Assembly (NCBI GenBank): GCA_023666705.1
Contig: JAMPBO010000016.1
Location: forward strand, 1-64,000
Source: Bacteroides sp.
GTDB taxonomy: Bacteria; Bacillota; Clostridia; Lachnospirales; Lachnospiraceae
Direction of reading: 5' to 3'
DNA: 64,000 nt
Below are positions 9,381 to 17,406 of this stretch, one piece after another; position 1 is the first letter of the stretch; each line of letters starts with the position of its first letter. The notes under the pieces were generated by a model. It saw nothing but the letters and a program-made list of their open reading frames with translations, did not search any database and was not told the DNA's origin. The translations under genes were made by a program, and so were the position numbers.

Positions 9381-10055
9381 ATGCCACCCATTTCAAATGA
9401 TTGGGCACCAGCCCTGTCACCGGAATACAAAAAAGAATATTACAAAAAACTATTTGATTTTATAGGCTCGGAATATGCCTCCCACCAAATTTTTCCACCA
9501 GGAGACGATATCTTCAATGCTTTTCATTTGACACCGCTTAAGGATGTAAAGTGCGTGATTATCGGACAAGACCCATATCATGAGTTCGGACAGGCACACG
9601 GACTTTGTTTTTCCGTAAAACCCGGCATTGACATTCCTCCATCCCTTGTAAACATTTATAAGGAGCTTGAAACTGATTTGGGCTGCTATGTTCCGAATAA
9701 CGGTTACCTGGTGAAGTGGGCAAGCCAAGGTGTTCTTATGTTAAATGCCGTTCTCACGGTACGTGCACATCAGGCAGCTTCCCATCAGGGAAAGGGATGG
9801 GAGCAGTTTACGGATGCCGCAATCCGAATTGTAAACGCACAGGACAGACCTATCGTTTTTCTTTTGTGGGGAAGCTTTGCACAAAAAAAGGCGGAGATGC
9901 TTACCAACCCAAAGCATCTGATACTTAAGGCTCCGCACCCATCTCCTCTTTCCGCTTACCGGGGATTTTTCGGATGCAAACACTTTAGCCGTGCAAATGC
10001 ATTTTTTGAGGAAAACGGTATGGAACCTATCGACTGGCAGATAGAAAATATCTAA
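9381..10055 (+). CDS. ung: Uracil-DNA glycosylase (family 1)
   Basis: 224 residues, normal length. It removes uracil from DNA to start base-excision repair. The catalytic motif GQDPYH (63-68, Asp64 as general base) and the HPSPLSAYRGFFG loop near 186 with the catalytic His are intact. RBS GGAGGAG is 7 bp before the ATG. The next gene starts 15 bp later on the same strand, so they form a two-gene operon. Confidence 0.96.
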   Translation: MPPISNDWAPALSPEYKKEYYKKLFDFIGSEYASHQIFPPGDDIFNAFHLTPLKDVKCVIIGQDPYHEFGQAHGLCFSVKPGIDIPPSLVNIYKELETDLGCYVPNNGYLVKWASQGVLMLNAVLTVRAHQAASHQGKGWEQFTDAAIRIVNAQDRPIVFLLWGSFAQKKAEMLTNPKHLILKAPHPSPLSAYRGFFGCKHFSRANAFFEENGMEPIDWQIENI

Positions 10056-10070
10056 TAGAAAGGACTTAGC

Positions 10071-10679
10071 ATGGAATTATATATTGTACGCCATGGTCAG
10101 ACATTATGGAATCAGGGCAAACGGCTTCAGGGCAGCACGGATATCAGCTTAAATGATAATGGCAGGGAGTTGGCGATAAAAACAGGACAGGCACTTGCAG
10201 ACACAACCATAGACATCATTTACTCAAGCCCCCTGAAGCGGGCATACGAGACTGCAACCCTGATACGGGGTGACAGAGATATTGAGATTAGAACCGATGA
10301 CCGAATCAAAGAGCTTTCTTTCGGTCATTTTGAGGGCGAGAGTTTCTCAGAGCTTTTAAAGGATGACAGCCTCACCTTTCAATATTTTTTCAAAAAGCCC
10401 CATTTGTATCAGGCAGCCGATGACGGTGAAACGCTGGAGCATCTGATTGAACGTGCGGGACAATTTATGTCTGAGGTGATAGAGCCATTGGAAAAGAAGT
10501 GTGAACGGGTAATGATTGTAGCCCACGGTGCATTAAACAAGGCAATTATGAGCTACATCAAAAAGCACTCCGTTGAATATTTCTGGTCAGGCGGTCTTCA
10601 GGAAAACTGTAATGTTATCATCGTGGATTATACCGATGGGGTATATAACATAATAGACGAGACAAGGCTGTTTTATTGA
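10071..10679 (+). CDS. Histidine phosphatase (phosphoglycerate mutase-like) family protein
   Basis: 202 residues. The N-terminal YIVRHGQTLWN (about 4-14) carries the catalytic phospho-histidine and Arg of the RHG superfamily. ELSFGHFEG and VAHGALNKA supply the second Arg/Glu region and second His. Such proteins hydrolyse varied phosphate esters, and the substrate cannot be read from sequence. It is cotranscribed with ung. It converges on the flippase-like gene with only a 4-bp gap. Confidence 0.88.
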   Translation: MELYIVRHGQTLWNQGKRLQGSTDISLNDNGRELAIKTGQALADTTIDIIYSSPLKRAYETATLIRGDRDIEIRTDDRIKELSFGHFEGESFSELLKDDSLTFQYFFKKPHLYQAADDGETLEHLIERAGQFMSEVIEPLEKKCERVMIVAHGALNKAIMSYIKKHSVEYFWSGGLQENCNVIIVDYTDGVYNIIDETRLFY

Positions 10680-10683
10680 CAGC

Positions 10684-11691
10684 CTACTCCGTTTTTTTCA
10701 GGAACAATGCTGGCACAATGCCTATGATAAATGGGACAATCCATGTAAAAAATCTGTATAACACCAACGTGGCGGCAATGACATCGCCTTCTGGTATTAT
10801 GGTGCCAAAAAATATCGCAACGACAAATTCAAGCGTTCCCACACCTGACGGTGCAAGCATTACACAGCCCACCATATTGCATACTGCCATAAGTGCAAGA
10901 CAGGTAAATATTCCCACGTCATACTGTTCCCGGAGTATAATTCCCGGAATGGAATACCAGCACATAAATTTAAATATGTTTAAAAATACAACCTCGAAAA
11001 ACAGACGCTTGTCCTGCCACAGCATGCGTCCGCAGTTTTGGAGATTTATGACGGCAGACTCTCCCTGAACCAGCTTAGGATGCAGCTTACTTCCCTCTTT
11101 TACCAGCCTGTAGCCAAGCTTTATCAACCAGCCCGAAATGGTTCTCGAAACGGTAATAATAAATAAAAACAGACATACAAGCGTGATAAGAATTGCACCT
11201 GCAAGCATATACATCCAATATTTTGTGAGCTGACGGTTGCCCGACATAAGCAGCAGTATGAACGAGATTACGCCTATAACCCCCACCGTTATCTTCATAA
11301 AGGTATACTGTGCCATGGACATTCCTGTTCCGCTGCTGACATCAATTTTTTTTGTATTATAGTAGTAAAGCTGTGCAACCCCCGTTCCGCTTCCAAGCGT
11401 CGAAACTCTGTAAAATGCACACATGTATGCACAGCTCATCCCCTGAAGCAGTGTTAATGTATGTTCATCCTTTGAGGTCATCAGACTGATAATCCGCCCC
11501 TCCGCAATAAAATAAACGTTGGCAAGCAATGCACATAGTATTATTTTTGCCACAGGTATTTGGGATATTTCCTGCATTGATTCCGTGAAAAAAGATTTGT
11601 TTTTTATACATGCAAAGGCTAGCAGTCCCAATATTAAAATCCATTTTATCAGGCTTGAAATCACCTTTTTTTTATCCATTTCGTAACTCAT
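10684..11691 (-). CDS. Lysylphosphatidylglycerol synthase-type flippase family membrane protein
   Basis: 335 residues from the chosen start, with about eight hydrophobic segments. It resembles the UPF0104/LPG-synthase transmembrane family, as in the MprF flippase part. Features include SGTGVAQLYYYNTKK, LAPSGVGTLE and a C-terminal helix pair. Members move or modify lipids across the membrane, and the substrate is unknown here. An ATG at 11718 is possible, but AAAGAGG lies 6 bp before the ATG at 11691, which I prefer. Confidence 0.78.
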   Translation of the reverse strand: MSYEMDKKKVISSLIKWILILGLLAFACIKNKSFFTESMQEISQIPVAKIILCALLANVYFIAEGRIISLMTSKDEHTLTLLQGMSCAYMCAFYRVSTLGSGTGVAQLYYYNTKKIDVSSGTGMSMAQYTFMKITVGVIGVISFILLLMSGNRQLTKYWMYMLAGAILITLVCLFLFIITVSRTISGWLIKLGYRLVKEGSKLHPKLVQGESAVINLQNCGRMLWQDKRLFFEVVFLNIFKFMCWYSIPGIILREQYDVGIFTCLALMAVCNMVGCVMLAPSGVGTLEFVVAIFFGTIIPEGDVIAATLVLYRFFTWIVPFIIGIVPALFLKKTE

Positions 11692-11858
11692 AGTCATCCT
11701 CTTTACCATAGAAATCACCTAATCATTTTTATTTTAATAGTTTGCACAGGACATTGCAATATTAAAAGTTAATTTCACATTTTCTAAACAATTACATAAT
11801 ATTAAATTATACCATAAGTTTTGTTTTAAGAAACAATTTAGAAAGCGAGGATACTCTA

Positions 11859-12239
11859 TTGGACACATATAGATCATATGGCCGTAATTATGCCGGACGC
11901 GGCAATGGCCAGCGCGGTTTTTCACAAAACTGCAACCAATGCGGTAACAATGTACAAAAATGTGGATGTAATACAGTTGATACAGGAAGAAATAATTGTG
12001 GCTGTCCGTCAAATGACTGTCAGACAGGAGATAACAGATATATGAGAAAGCCGCAAAAATGCGATTGCTATGATGACTGCGGCGATGATAACAAGCATAT
12101 GTCACATATGCCTCTTGCCATGGGCTTTGTACCAATGCAGCCATGGGGTGAGCTCTATGACCCTTGTGCGGCCCTTAAGGAGGGTACTGCCTTCCCTTGC
12201 CTTAATCTTATATTCTGCGGTTCAAGGGGGAAAATGTAA
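11859..12239 (+). CDS. cotJA: CotJA-like spore coat protein with Cys-rich N-terminal extension
   Basis: 126 residues. The C-terminal 45 or so residues (LAMGFVPMQPWGELYDPCAAL onward) match the CotJA coat-associated family. The N-terminal about 80 residues are an unusual Cys/Gly/Asn-rich extension with CxxC and CxC pairs. The start is TTG with RBS AAAGCGAGG upstream; no in-frame ATG lies nearby. It is directly abutted by cotJB. In Bacillus the CotJ proteins belong to the inner spore coat and are made in the mother cell. Confidence 0.85.
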   Translation: MDTYRSYGRNYAGRGNGQRGFSQNCNQCGNNVQKCGCNTVDTGRNNCGCPSNDCQTGDNRYMRKPQKCDCYDDCGDDNKHMSHMPLAMGFVPMQPWGELYDPCAALKEGTAFPCLNLIFCGSRGKM

Positions 12240-12503
12240 ATGAATAATATGAGTAAAAACGAACTGTTTCACTTTATCAGCCAAGTGTCCTTTATGCTTG
12301 ACGATATCACCTTGTTTTTAAATACACATCCTGACTGTGAGGATGCAATTGAAGCCTACAACGAGTTTAAGGAAATGCGTAAGGAAGCAGTGTGTGAATA
12401 CACGGCAAATTACGGACCTTTAAACAGATACGATGTAAATGCATGTAATTATTGGGATTGGGTAAATAAACCATGGCCTTGGGAAGGAGAGTGTGGCTGT
12501 TAA
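12240..12503 (+). CDS. cotJB: Spore coat protein CotJB
   Basis: 87 residues, the usual CotJB size. It has the Trp/Tyr-rich tail typical of the family (YGPLNRYDVNACNYWDWVNKPWPW). The ATG follows the cotJA stop directly, and the stop TAA overlaps the cotJC ATG by one base, so translation is coupled. It acts with CotJA and CotJC in the spore coat. Confidence 0.92.
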   Translation: MNNMSKNELFHFISQVSFMLDDITLFLNTHPDCEDAIEAYNEFKEMRKEAVCEYTANYGPLNRYDVNACNYWDWVNKPWPWEGECGC

Positions 12504-13144
12504 TGTGGGTATATGAAAAGAGACTGCAATGTCCTGTAAATATAAAAGAAACGAACGCTAAGCTTGCTCAGGCAATTATAAGCCAGTTTGGAGGACCTGA
12601 CGGTGAGCTTGCTGCTTCTATGCGCTATCTTTCGCAGCGCTATGCAATGCCTTACAAGGAGGTTATGGCAACCTTAAATGACATCGGAACTGAGGAGCTT
12701 GGGCATCTGGAAATTATTGGTGCCATCGTTTACCAGTTGACGAAGAATTTATCCATGGAGGAAATCAAGGCATCCGGCTTTGACAAATACTATGTTGACC
12801 ACACCCTTGGTCTTTGGCCTCAGGCTGCAGGCGGTATACCGTTTAATGCCTGCGAATTTCAGAGCAAGGGGGACCCGATTACAGACCTTTATGAGGATAT
12901 GGCTGCCGAGCAAAAGGCACGAAGCACCTACGACAACATTTTAAGACTCTGCAAGGACTATCCTGATGTTTATGAGCCGATTAAATTCCTCAGGGCACGT
13001 GAAGTCGTTCATTTCCAAAGATTTGGCGAAGCATTAAGGCTTGTTACCGACAAGCTGGATGAAAAGAACTTCTACGCATTTAACTCTGCTTTTGACAAGG
13101 TTGCACCATGTGTTGACATGAACAAGTGCGGCTGCGGAAAGTAA
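12503..13144 (+). CDS. cotJC: CotJC, manganese catalase family spore coat protein
   Basis: 213 residues from the ATG at 12503, which overlaps the cotJB stop and has GGAAGGAGAG upstream; a start 30 bp earlier is possible but would lie inside cotJB. The four-helix dimanganese catalase ligands are visible: Glu in GELAASMRYL, TEELGHLE, DMAAEQKARSTYD and AREVVHFQRF. It may break down peroxide in the developing coat. The C-terminal NKCGCGK adds cysteines like those in the CotJA extension. Confidence 0.94.
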   Translation: MWVYEKRLQCPVNIKETNAKLAQAIISQFGGPDGELAASMRYLSQRYAMPYKEVMATLNDIGTEELGHLEIIGAIVYQLTKNLSMEEIKASGFDKYYVDHTLGLWPQAAGGIPFNACEFQSKGDPITDLYEDMAAEQKARSTYDNILRLCKDYPDVYEPIKFLRAREVVHFQRFGEALRLVTDKLDEKNFYAFNSAFDKVAPCVDMNKCGCGK

Positions 13145-13210
13145 GGTTAAATGTTTCCGTAAGGAGCGTGCCTATAGGCAATTCAGGGGAATTTCCTATA
13201 AAGTAACAAA

Positions 13211-13244
13211 AACAGCACCTGAGGTAAAATCCTCAAGTGCTGTT
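13211..13244. terminator. Bidirectional terminator between cotJC and the CheA-like gene
   Basis: AACAGCACCTGAGG, 6-nt loop, CCTCAAGTGCTGTT, one mismatch, with a T run after it on the plus strand and an A run before it. It sits between convergent genes. Confidence 0.85.
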
Positions 13245-13307
13245 TTGATTTGATAAACTAATGCATACACAAAAGTCAACTTTCTCCCAAGTAAATTAAA
13301 TCCCAGC

Positions 13308-14918
13308 CTAAATCTGTGTCCTTTTAACAGTCACCGGTGAAAGCGGAATTACCAGCGTCATTTTGGTTCCCTTGCCCCTCGTACTGTCAATTTCAAGCGT
13401 TCCGCCAATCGGTTGGATATTTTTCATGACAACATCCATGCCTGCACCATGCTTGGAATGTTCATAAATCATTTCCTTCTCCATGCCCACTCCGTCATCA
13501 TAAACGCTCACGTAAACCTTACCATCATCCTTTTTTGCTTCCAGAACAATCTTTCCCTGTGGCGGCTTGCCCTGCAAAACCCTATCCAATGTATCCTGCT
13601 CAATTCCGTAATCCACCGCATTTTTTACAAGGTGCATCAACGGTTCATAAATATGCTGTATAATCTTTTTGTCAACCTCAACATCCCCACCGATCCGCTC
13701 GAAGGTAATATTCTTATCCAGCTCCTCCGACACGTCCATAGCAATCTTCTTCATTTTATGGAACAGCTCCGTAAACGGCATTTTCCGCATGGACATAACA
13801 GTTTCACGCAATTCAATGATAATCTTGGAAAGCTGTGCCGACGCATTTTTAAAATTAGTAAGCTCCAGGTCCGGTACTTTTAAATCGGAATTTTGGACTA
13901 CTGCCTCCTCAGCAACGGAGAGCCTGCCCACAAGCTCCATGAGGGTATCCATTTTTTCGTCATCCACATTGATTCCCGTCTGCTGCTTATACCAGTTCTT
14001 TACGAGAGTTCCTCTCTTGCCCGTATCCTTATGCCTTACAATGTAATCGCCCGGTACAATCGGATTTTGCTCATTTTCACGCTCATAGTCCTCCGACATA
14101 ATGACAATAAGCTCTTCTTCCCTGCCAAGCTCTGCAAGACGGCTTCTGTATTCCGTTGCGGTGATTTCTTCAAAATCAACCTTCTCCGAATCCGGGCTGT
14201 CTATCAACTCCATAATTTCTTCCTTTGACGCCCTCGTTTGAAGAAGTATGTAAAAGCCGTCTGCCAAAATCTGTTCCGCACTGTTGTCGTCCGACAAAAT
14301 ATTTTCAGGTGTATAGAAAATGTCTACCGCAATCCTCTTTAATGCATATGCCACGGAATATGCCATAATGTTGCTCATGGCAACATCCTGCTTGTAATGA
14401 ATGACAATCCTATAAAAACATGTGTCCTCCTCTGCCCGTGAGGTAATATAAAACTGGACAGGGTCCTCATTTTTATCTTCCTCTGCCATTCTTGCATGAT
14501 TGTTTACTGCCGCCTTAAGTTCGTTGTAAAACTGCTGCAAGTCATTTACAATTCGGCTTTCGTCTCCGTCAGGCTCATCACCCTTTTCAATTTTTGCCAA
14601 CTCGCCCGAAATAAAATCAGAAACGGCACGTACCATTTCCACCAATGTCTTATGCGGCACATCACCTGCATGTGATTCCCGCAAATAATAGAATACATCC
14701 TCAAACCTGTGTGTGGCATTTGCAATGTTTTCATACATCATAACGCTTGATATACCCTTTATTGTATGCATGATACGGAAAATATCGTTGATATCAACAT
14801 CATCGAAACCGTCTGTACCCTGTTTTTTTTCTATAATTCCATTCAGCTTTTTCAGTTGCTTCGTGCTTTCATGTACAAACGTGGAAAGCATATCGTCAGT
14901 ATTAAATTCCTCTGCCAT
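13308..14918 (-). CDS. CheA-like histidine kinase without CheW domain
   Basis: 536 residues. An Hpt domain (about 5-110) has His51 in MHTIKG. A CheY-binding-like region spans about 155-260, the dimerisation helices about 312-375, and the HATPase domain runs to the end with N box LVKNAVDYGIE, G1 YDDGVGM, G2 GAGMDVV and G3 GKGTKM. The P5/CheW-like domain that couples CheA to receptors is missing: the protein ends about 10 residues after the ATPase. It lies 18 bp after a response regulator gene, so the two form a phosphorelay pair. No receptors or CheW are nearby, so a non-chemotaxis role is likely. Confidence 0.88.
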   Translation of the reverse strand: MAEEFNTDDMLSTFVHESTKQLKKLNGIIEKKQGTDGFDDVDINDIFRIMHTIKGISSVMMYENIANATHRFEDVFYYLRESHAGDVPHKTLVEMVRAVSDFISGELAKIEKGDEPDGDESRIVNDLQQFYNELKAAVNNHARMAEEDKNEDPVQFYITSRAEEDTCFYRIVIHYKQDVAMSNIMAYSVAYALKRIAVDIFYTPENILSDDNSAEQILADGFYILLQTRASKEEIMELIDSPDSEKVDFEEITATEYRSRLAELGREEELIVIMSEDYERENEQNPIVPGDYIVRHKDTGKRGTLVKNWYKQQTGINVDDEKMDTLMELVGRLSVAEEAVVQNSDLKVPDLELTNFKNASAQLSKIIIELRETVMSMRKMPFTELFHKMKKIAMDVSEELDKNITFERIGGDVEVDKKIIQHIYEPLMHLVKNAVDYGIEQDTLDRVLQGKPPQGKIVLEAKKDDGKVYVSVYDDGVGMEKEMIYEHSKHGAGMDVVMKNIQPIGGTLEIDSTRGKGTKMTLVIPLSPVTVKRTQI

Positions 14919-14936
14919 AAATCTCCCCTCCGTCTC

Positions 14937-15329
14937 TTATATAAGCTTAAGCTTTCTTAACAAGCTCTCGAATTTCTCTACATCAATCGGTTTTCCTGCA
15001 TATGCCTCACAGCCGAGCTTAAATGCCATTCTTACATTACGTTCATCCTTTAACGCTGTAGTCATTATAATCTTAATGCAGTCTTCCTTCGGTATACCCT
15101 TTTGTGTCTCAATATTACGGATTGTCCTCAAAACCTGATATCCATCCATAACAGGCATCATAACATCAAGGCATGCCAAATCGTAGGGTTCTCCATCCTC
15201 CAGTGCCATCATAAATGCTTCCACGGCTTCCTCACCATCTACAACGACATCACAATCTCCATATTTTGAAAGCTGCTTATCCATGAATTTTCGGCTGACG
15301 AAATCATCTTCTGCTAATAAAATTCTCAT
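14937..15329 (-). CDS. Single-domain response regulator (CheY-like)
   Basis: 130 residues, receiver domain only. Acidic pocket E7-D8-D9, phospho-acceptor D55 (LACLDVMMPVMDGY), Thr91 and Lys113 (YAGKPID) are all in place. It is probably phosphorylated by the CheA-like kinase encoded 18 bp downstream. There is no output domain, so it must act by protein contact or phosphotransfer. RBS region AAAGGAGGC precedes the ATG. Confidence 0.93.
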   Translation of the reverse strand: MRILLAEDDFVSRKFMDKQLSKYGDCDVVVDGEEAVEAFMMALEDGEPYDLACLDVMMPVMDGYQVLRTIRNIETQKGIPKEDCIKIIMTTALKDERNVRMAFKLGCEAYAGKPIDVEKFESLLRKLKLI

Positions 15330-15363
15330 TCCCGCCCTGCCTCCTTTCTAAATATTACCGCAA

Positions 15364-15693
15364 TTATTCCTTTTCAAAATGTGCCTTTACATTGCTGCTT
15401 GTAAACAAAATAAAAGCGGCAATCACATCGATAATTCCCTCTGCAAGGTAAAACCAATGGTGTCCTGAGATATTACCTGCAACATGGATCAGGAAAACAA
15501 CTGCAAGATATGCTCCTGTTGCGTAATTCAAATACCTGATACCTGCAATAAGGGTAAATGCAAGTGCCGCACTTACAAGCAATGTTACAACATTTCCCAC
15601 ACTGAATCCCAAAATTAAATTCACAATACCTTTTACAACCATATATCCGCCTATGACAAGGCACGTGGTTTTTCCTGATTCTGCATTTCCCAT
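15364..15693 (-). CDS. Small membrane protein, function unknown
   Basis: 109 residues with about four hydrophobic helices (near 9-29, 33-50, 57-77 and 80-98) and short charged ends. I do not recognise a characterised family. It lies 34 bp upstream of the response regulator on the same strand and has an AAGGAGATA ribosome site, so it may share that transcript. Confidence 0.72.
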   Translation of the reverse strand: MGNAESGKTTCLVIGGYMVVKGIVNLILGFSVGNVVTLLVSAALAFTLIAGIRYLNYATGAYLAVVFLIHVAGNISGHHWFYLAEGIIDVIAAFILFTSSNVKAHFEKE

Positions 15694-15775
15694 ATATGTA
15701 TCTCCTTATACTATTTTATTCTTTTATTATAAAATGCCAATCTGCAAAAAACAACACAAATATGCTTCTTTTTTC

Positions 15776-17392
15776 TCACAAACTGTCCATGACACCCTTT
15801 AAGCCATCCTTTTCATATATTTCCTTATAGTATTTCACCTCATCCCGGATTAGCTCGTCAATTACCTTCATTCCAAGAAGCTCCACAGGTGCCTTATCAT
15901 CCGTCATAATGCAGCTTCCTGCCTCGTAGCATACCAGACTGTCTCCGATATATTCCATAAGTACCTTAAGCTCCTTCTGTGATGGCTCCTCACTTGAGAG
16001 TAACGCTGTCTCCCTATAAAATGTATTCAGCATGTCAGCGTTGTCAGATGCAAAAAGCTGCCTGTTTGTGGAGCCTGAAACATCCACCGTGTATACCCCG
16101 CTGAAAACGGTGGATATCGTATCCGCCAAATAGCGGTTTATGCTGCCCTCACCGCTTCCTCTCATATTCATATTGACTACCATGACACCGTTTGGTGCAA
16201 GATGTTCTTTAACCAAAGTGAAAAATTCCACTGACGACATTTGAAACGGTATGGTTATATCCTGATATGCGTCCACCATAATGACATCGTAGGTTTCATC
16301 TATGGCATTTAAATATGCACGTCCGTCATATGTGGTAACCTGTACATGTTCAGGAAGCTCAAAATATTTTCTTGAAAGCCACGTTATTTTTTCGTCAATT
16401 TCCACTCCCGTACACACAACATTGTCGTAATATCTTCCGCATTGGGTTGCATATGTTCCCGTACCCATTCCCAAAATCAGAATGTTACAGGTATCCTTGT
16501 TTGACATGCCTGCCATAAGCGGTGCCGCCATGGCGTAGTCATAATACATTCCCGTCAGACCTTCATTTTTTACGAGCACCGACTGCACTCCAAATAACAC
16601 ATTTGTGGAGAGAATAACCTCCTCATCGTTCTCCTTGACCTGAAGATAATTGTATACAGACTCACCCTCATAAGCAAGATCACTGTCCCAAAATGCAAAG
16701 CTGTCCGAGGAGCCAAAAATACTGCTTACCACAAGCAATAAAACCGCAATGGCAGACTTTACCCTGCCCGTCTTACAGCTTATAAAATATAATATGGCAA
16801 GCAACATCAGAACACCTGAAAATATAATAAATGTTATGGATGTTCCGACCGCAGGTATGGTCACAAAGGTTGGAAGAAATGTACCGATTATACTTCCGAT
16901 TGTATTAAATGCCCCAAGTGTACCTACAACACTTCCACTGTCCTCCAGGCTGTCCACCGAATATTTTGCAAGTGACGGGGTTACCGTTCCAAGTAAAAAC
17001 AACGGATATACAAATATAACCATGCATGTTACGAATGCTGCCCATATCAAAAAATTGTTATTAACCGTAAACACCAGCAGCCCCGATATTCCTAAAATAA
17101 TATATTTACCCACAAGCGGAATGAGTGCAATCCATATGGCAGCAATTAAAATTCTTCCGTAAAGCTTATCAGGATTTGGGTTTTTATCTGCACTTCTTCC
17201 TCCATATATATTTCCAAGTGCCATTGCAATCATGATTGTCCCGATAATGATTGTCCACACAATCTGTGACGAACTAAAGTATGGGGCAAGCAATCTGCTC
17301 GCCCCAAGTTCAACTGCCATTACGGACATTCCTGCAAAAAACTCAGTCAGATATAAGAATATTTTATTTTTTAAAATCTTTTTTTCCTTCAT
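15776..17392 (-). CDS. Fused transporter-like / spermidine synthase-like protein
   Basis: 538 residues. The N-terminal half has seven or more membrane helices (about 10-230), starting with the family-typical FAGMSVMAVELGASRLLAPYF. The C-terminal half is a Rossmann methyltransferase-type domain with ILILGMGTGTY, GVEIDEK and VDAYQD, as in spermidine synthases. Such fusions are common in bacteria and their substrate is unproven; true spermidine synthesis should not be assumed. It lies 14 bp downstream of the GH13 gene. Confidence 0.82.
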   Translation of the reverse strand: MKEKKILKNKIFLYLTEFFAGMSVMAVELGASRLLAPYFSSSQIVWTIIIGTIMIAMALGNIYGGRSADKNPNPDKLYGRILIAAIWIALIPLVGKYIILGISGLLVFTVNNNFLIWAAFVTCMVIFVYPLFLLGTVTPSLAKYSVDSLEDSGSVVGTLGAFNTIGSIIGTFLPTFVTIPAVGTSITFIIFSGVLMLLAILYFISCKTGRVKSAIAVLLLVVSSIFGSSDSFAFWDSDLAYEGESVYNYLQVKENDEEVILSTNVLFGVQSVLVKNEGLTGMYYDYAMAAPLMAGMSNKDTCNILILGMGTGTYATQCGRYYDNVVCTGVEIDEKITWLSRKYFELPEHVQVTTYDGRAYLNAIDETYDVIMVDAYQDITIPFQMSSVEFFTLVKEHLAPNGVMVVNMNMRGSGEGSINRYLADTISTVFSGVYTVDVSGSTNRQLFASDNADMLNTFYRETALLSSEEPSQKELKVLMEYIGDSLVCYEAGSCIMTDDKAPVELLGMKVIDELIRDEVKYYKEIYEKDGLKGVMDSL

Positions 17393-17406
17393 AAAACACT
17401 CACCAT

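Noticed and set aside
11719..11858. Sigma-E promoter before cotJABC
   Set aside because: Expected biologically, but no box pair with correct spacing could be found.
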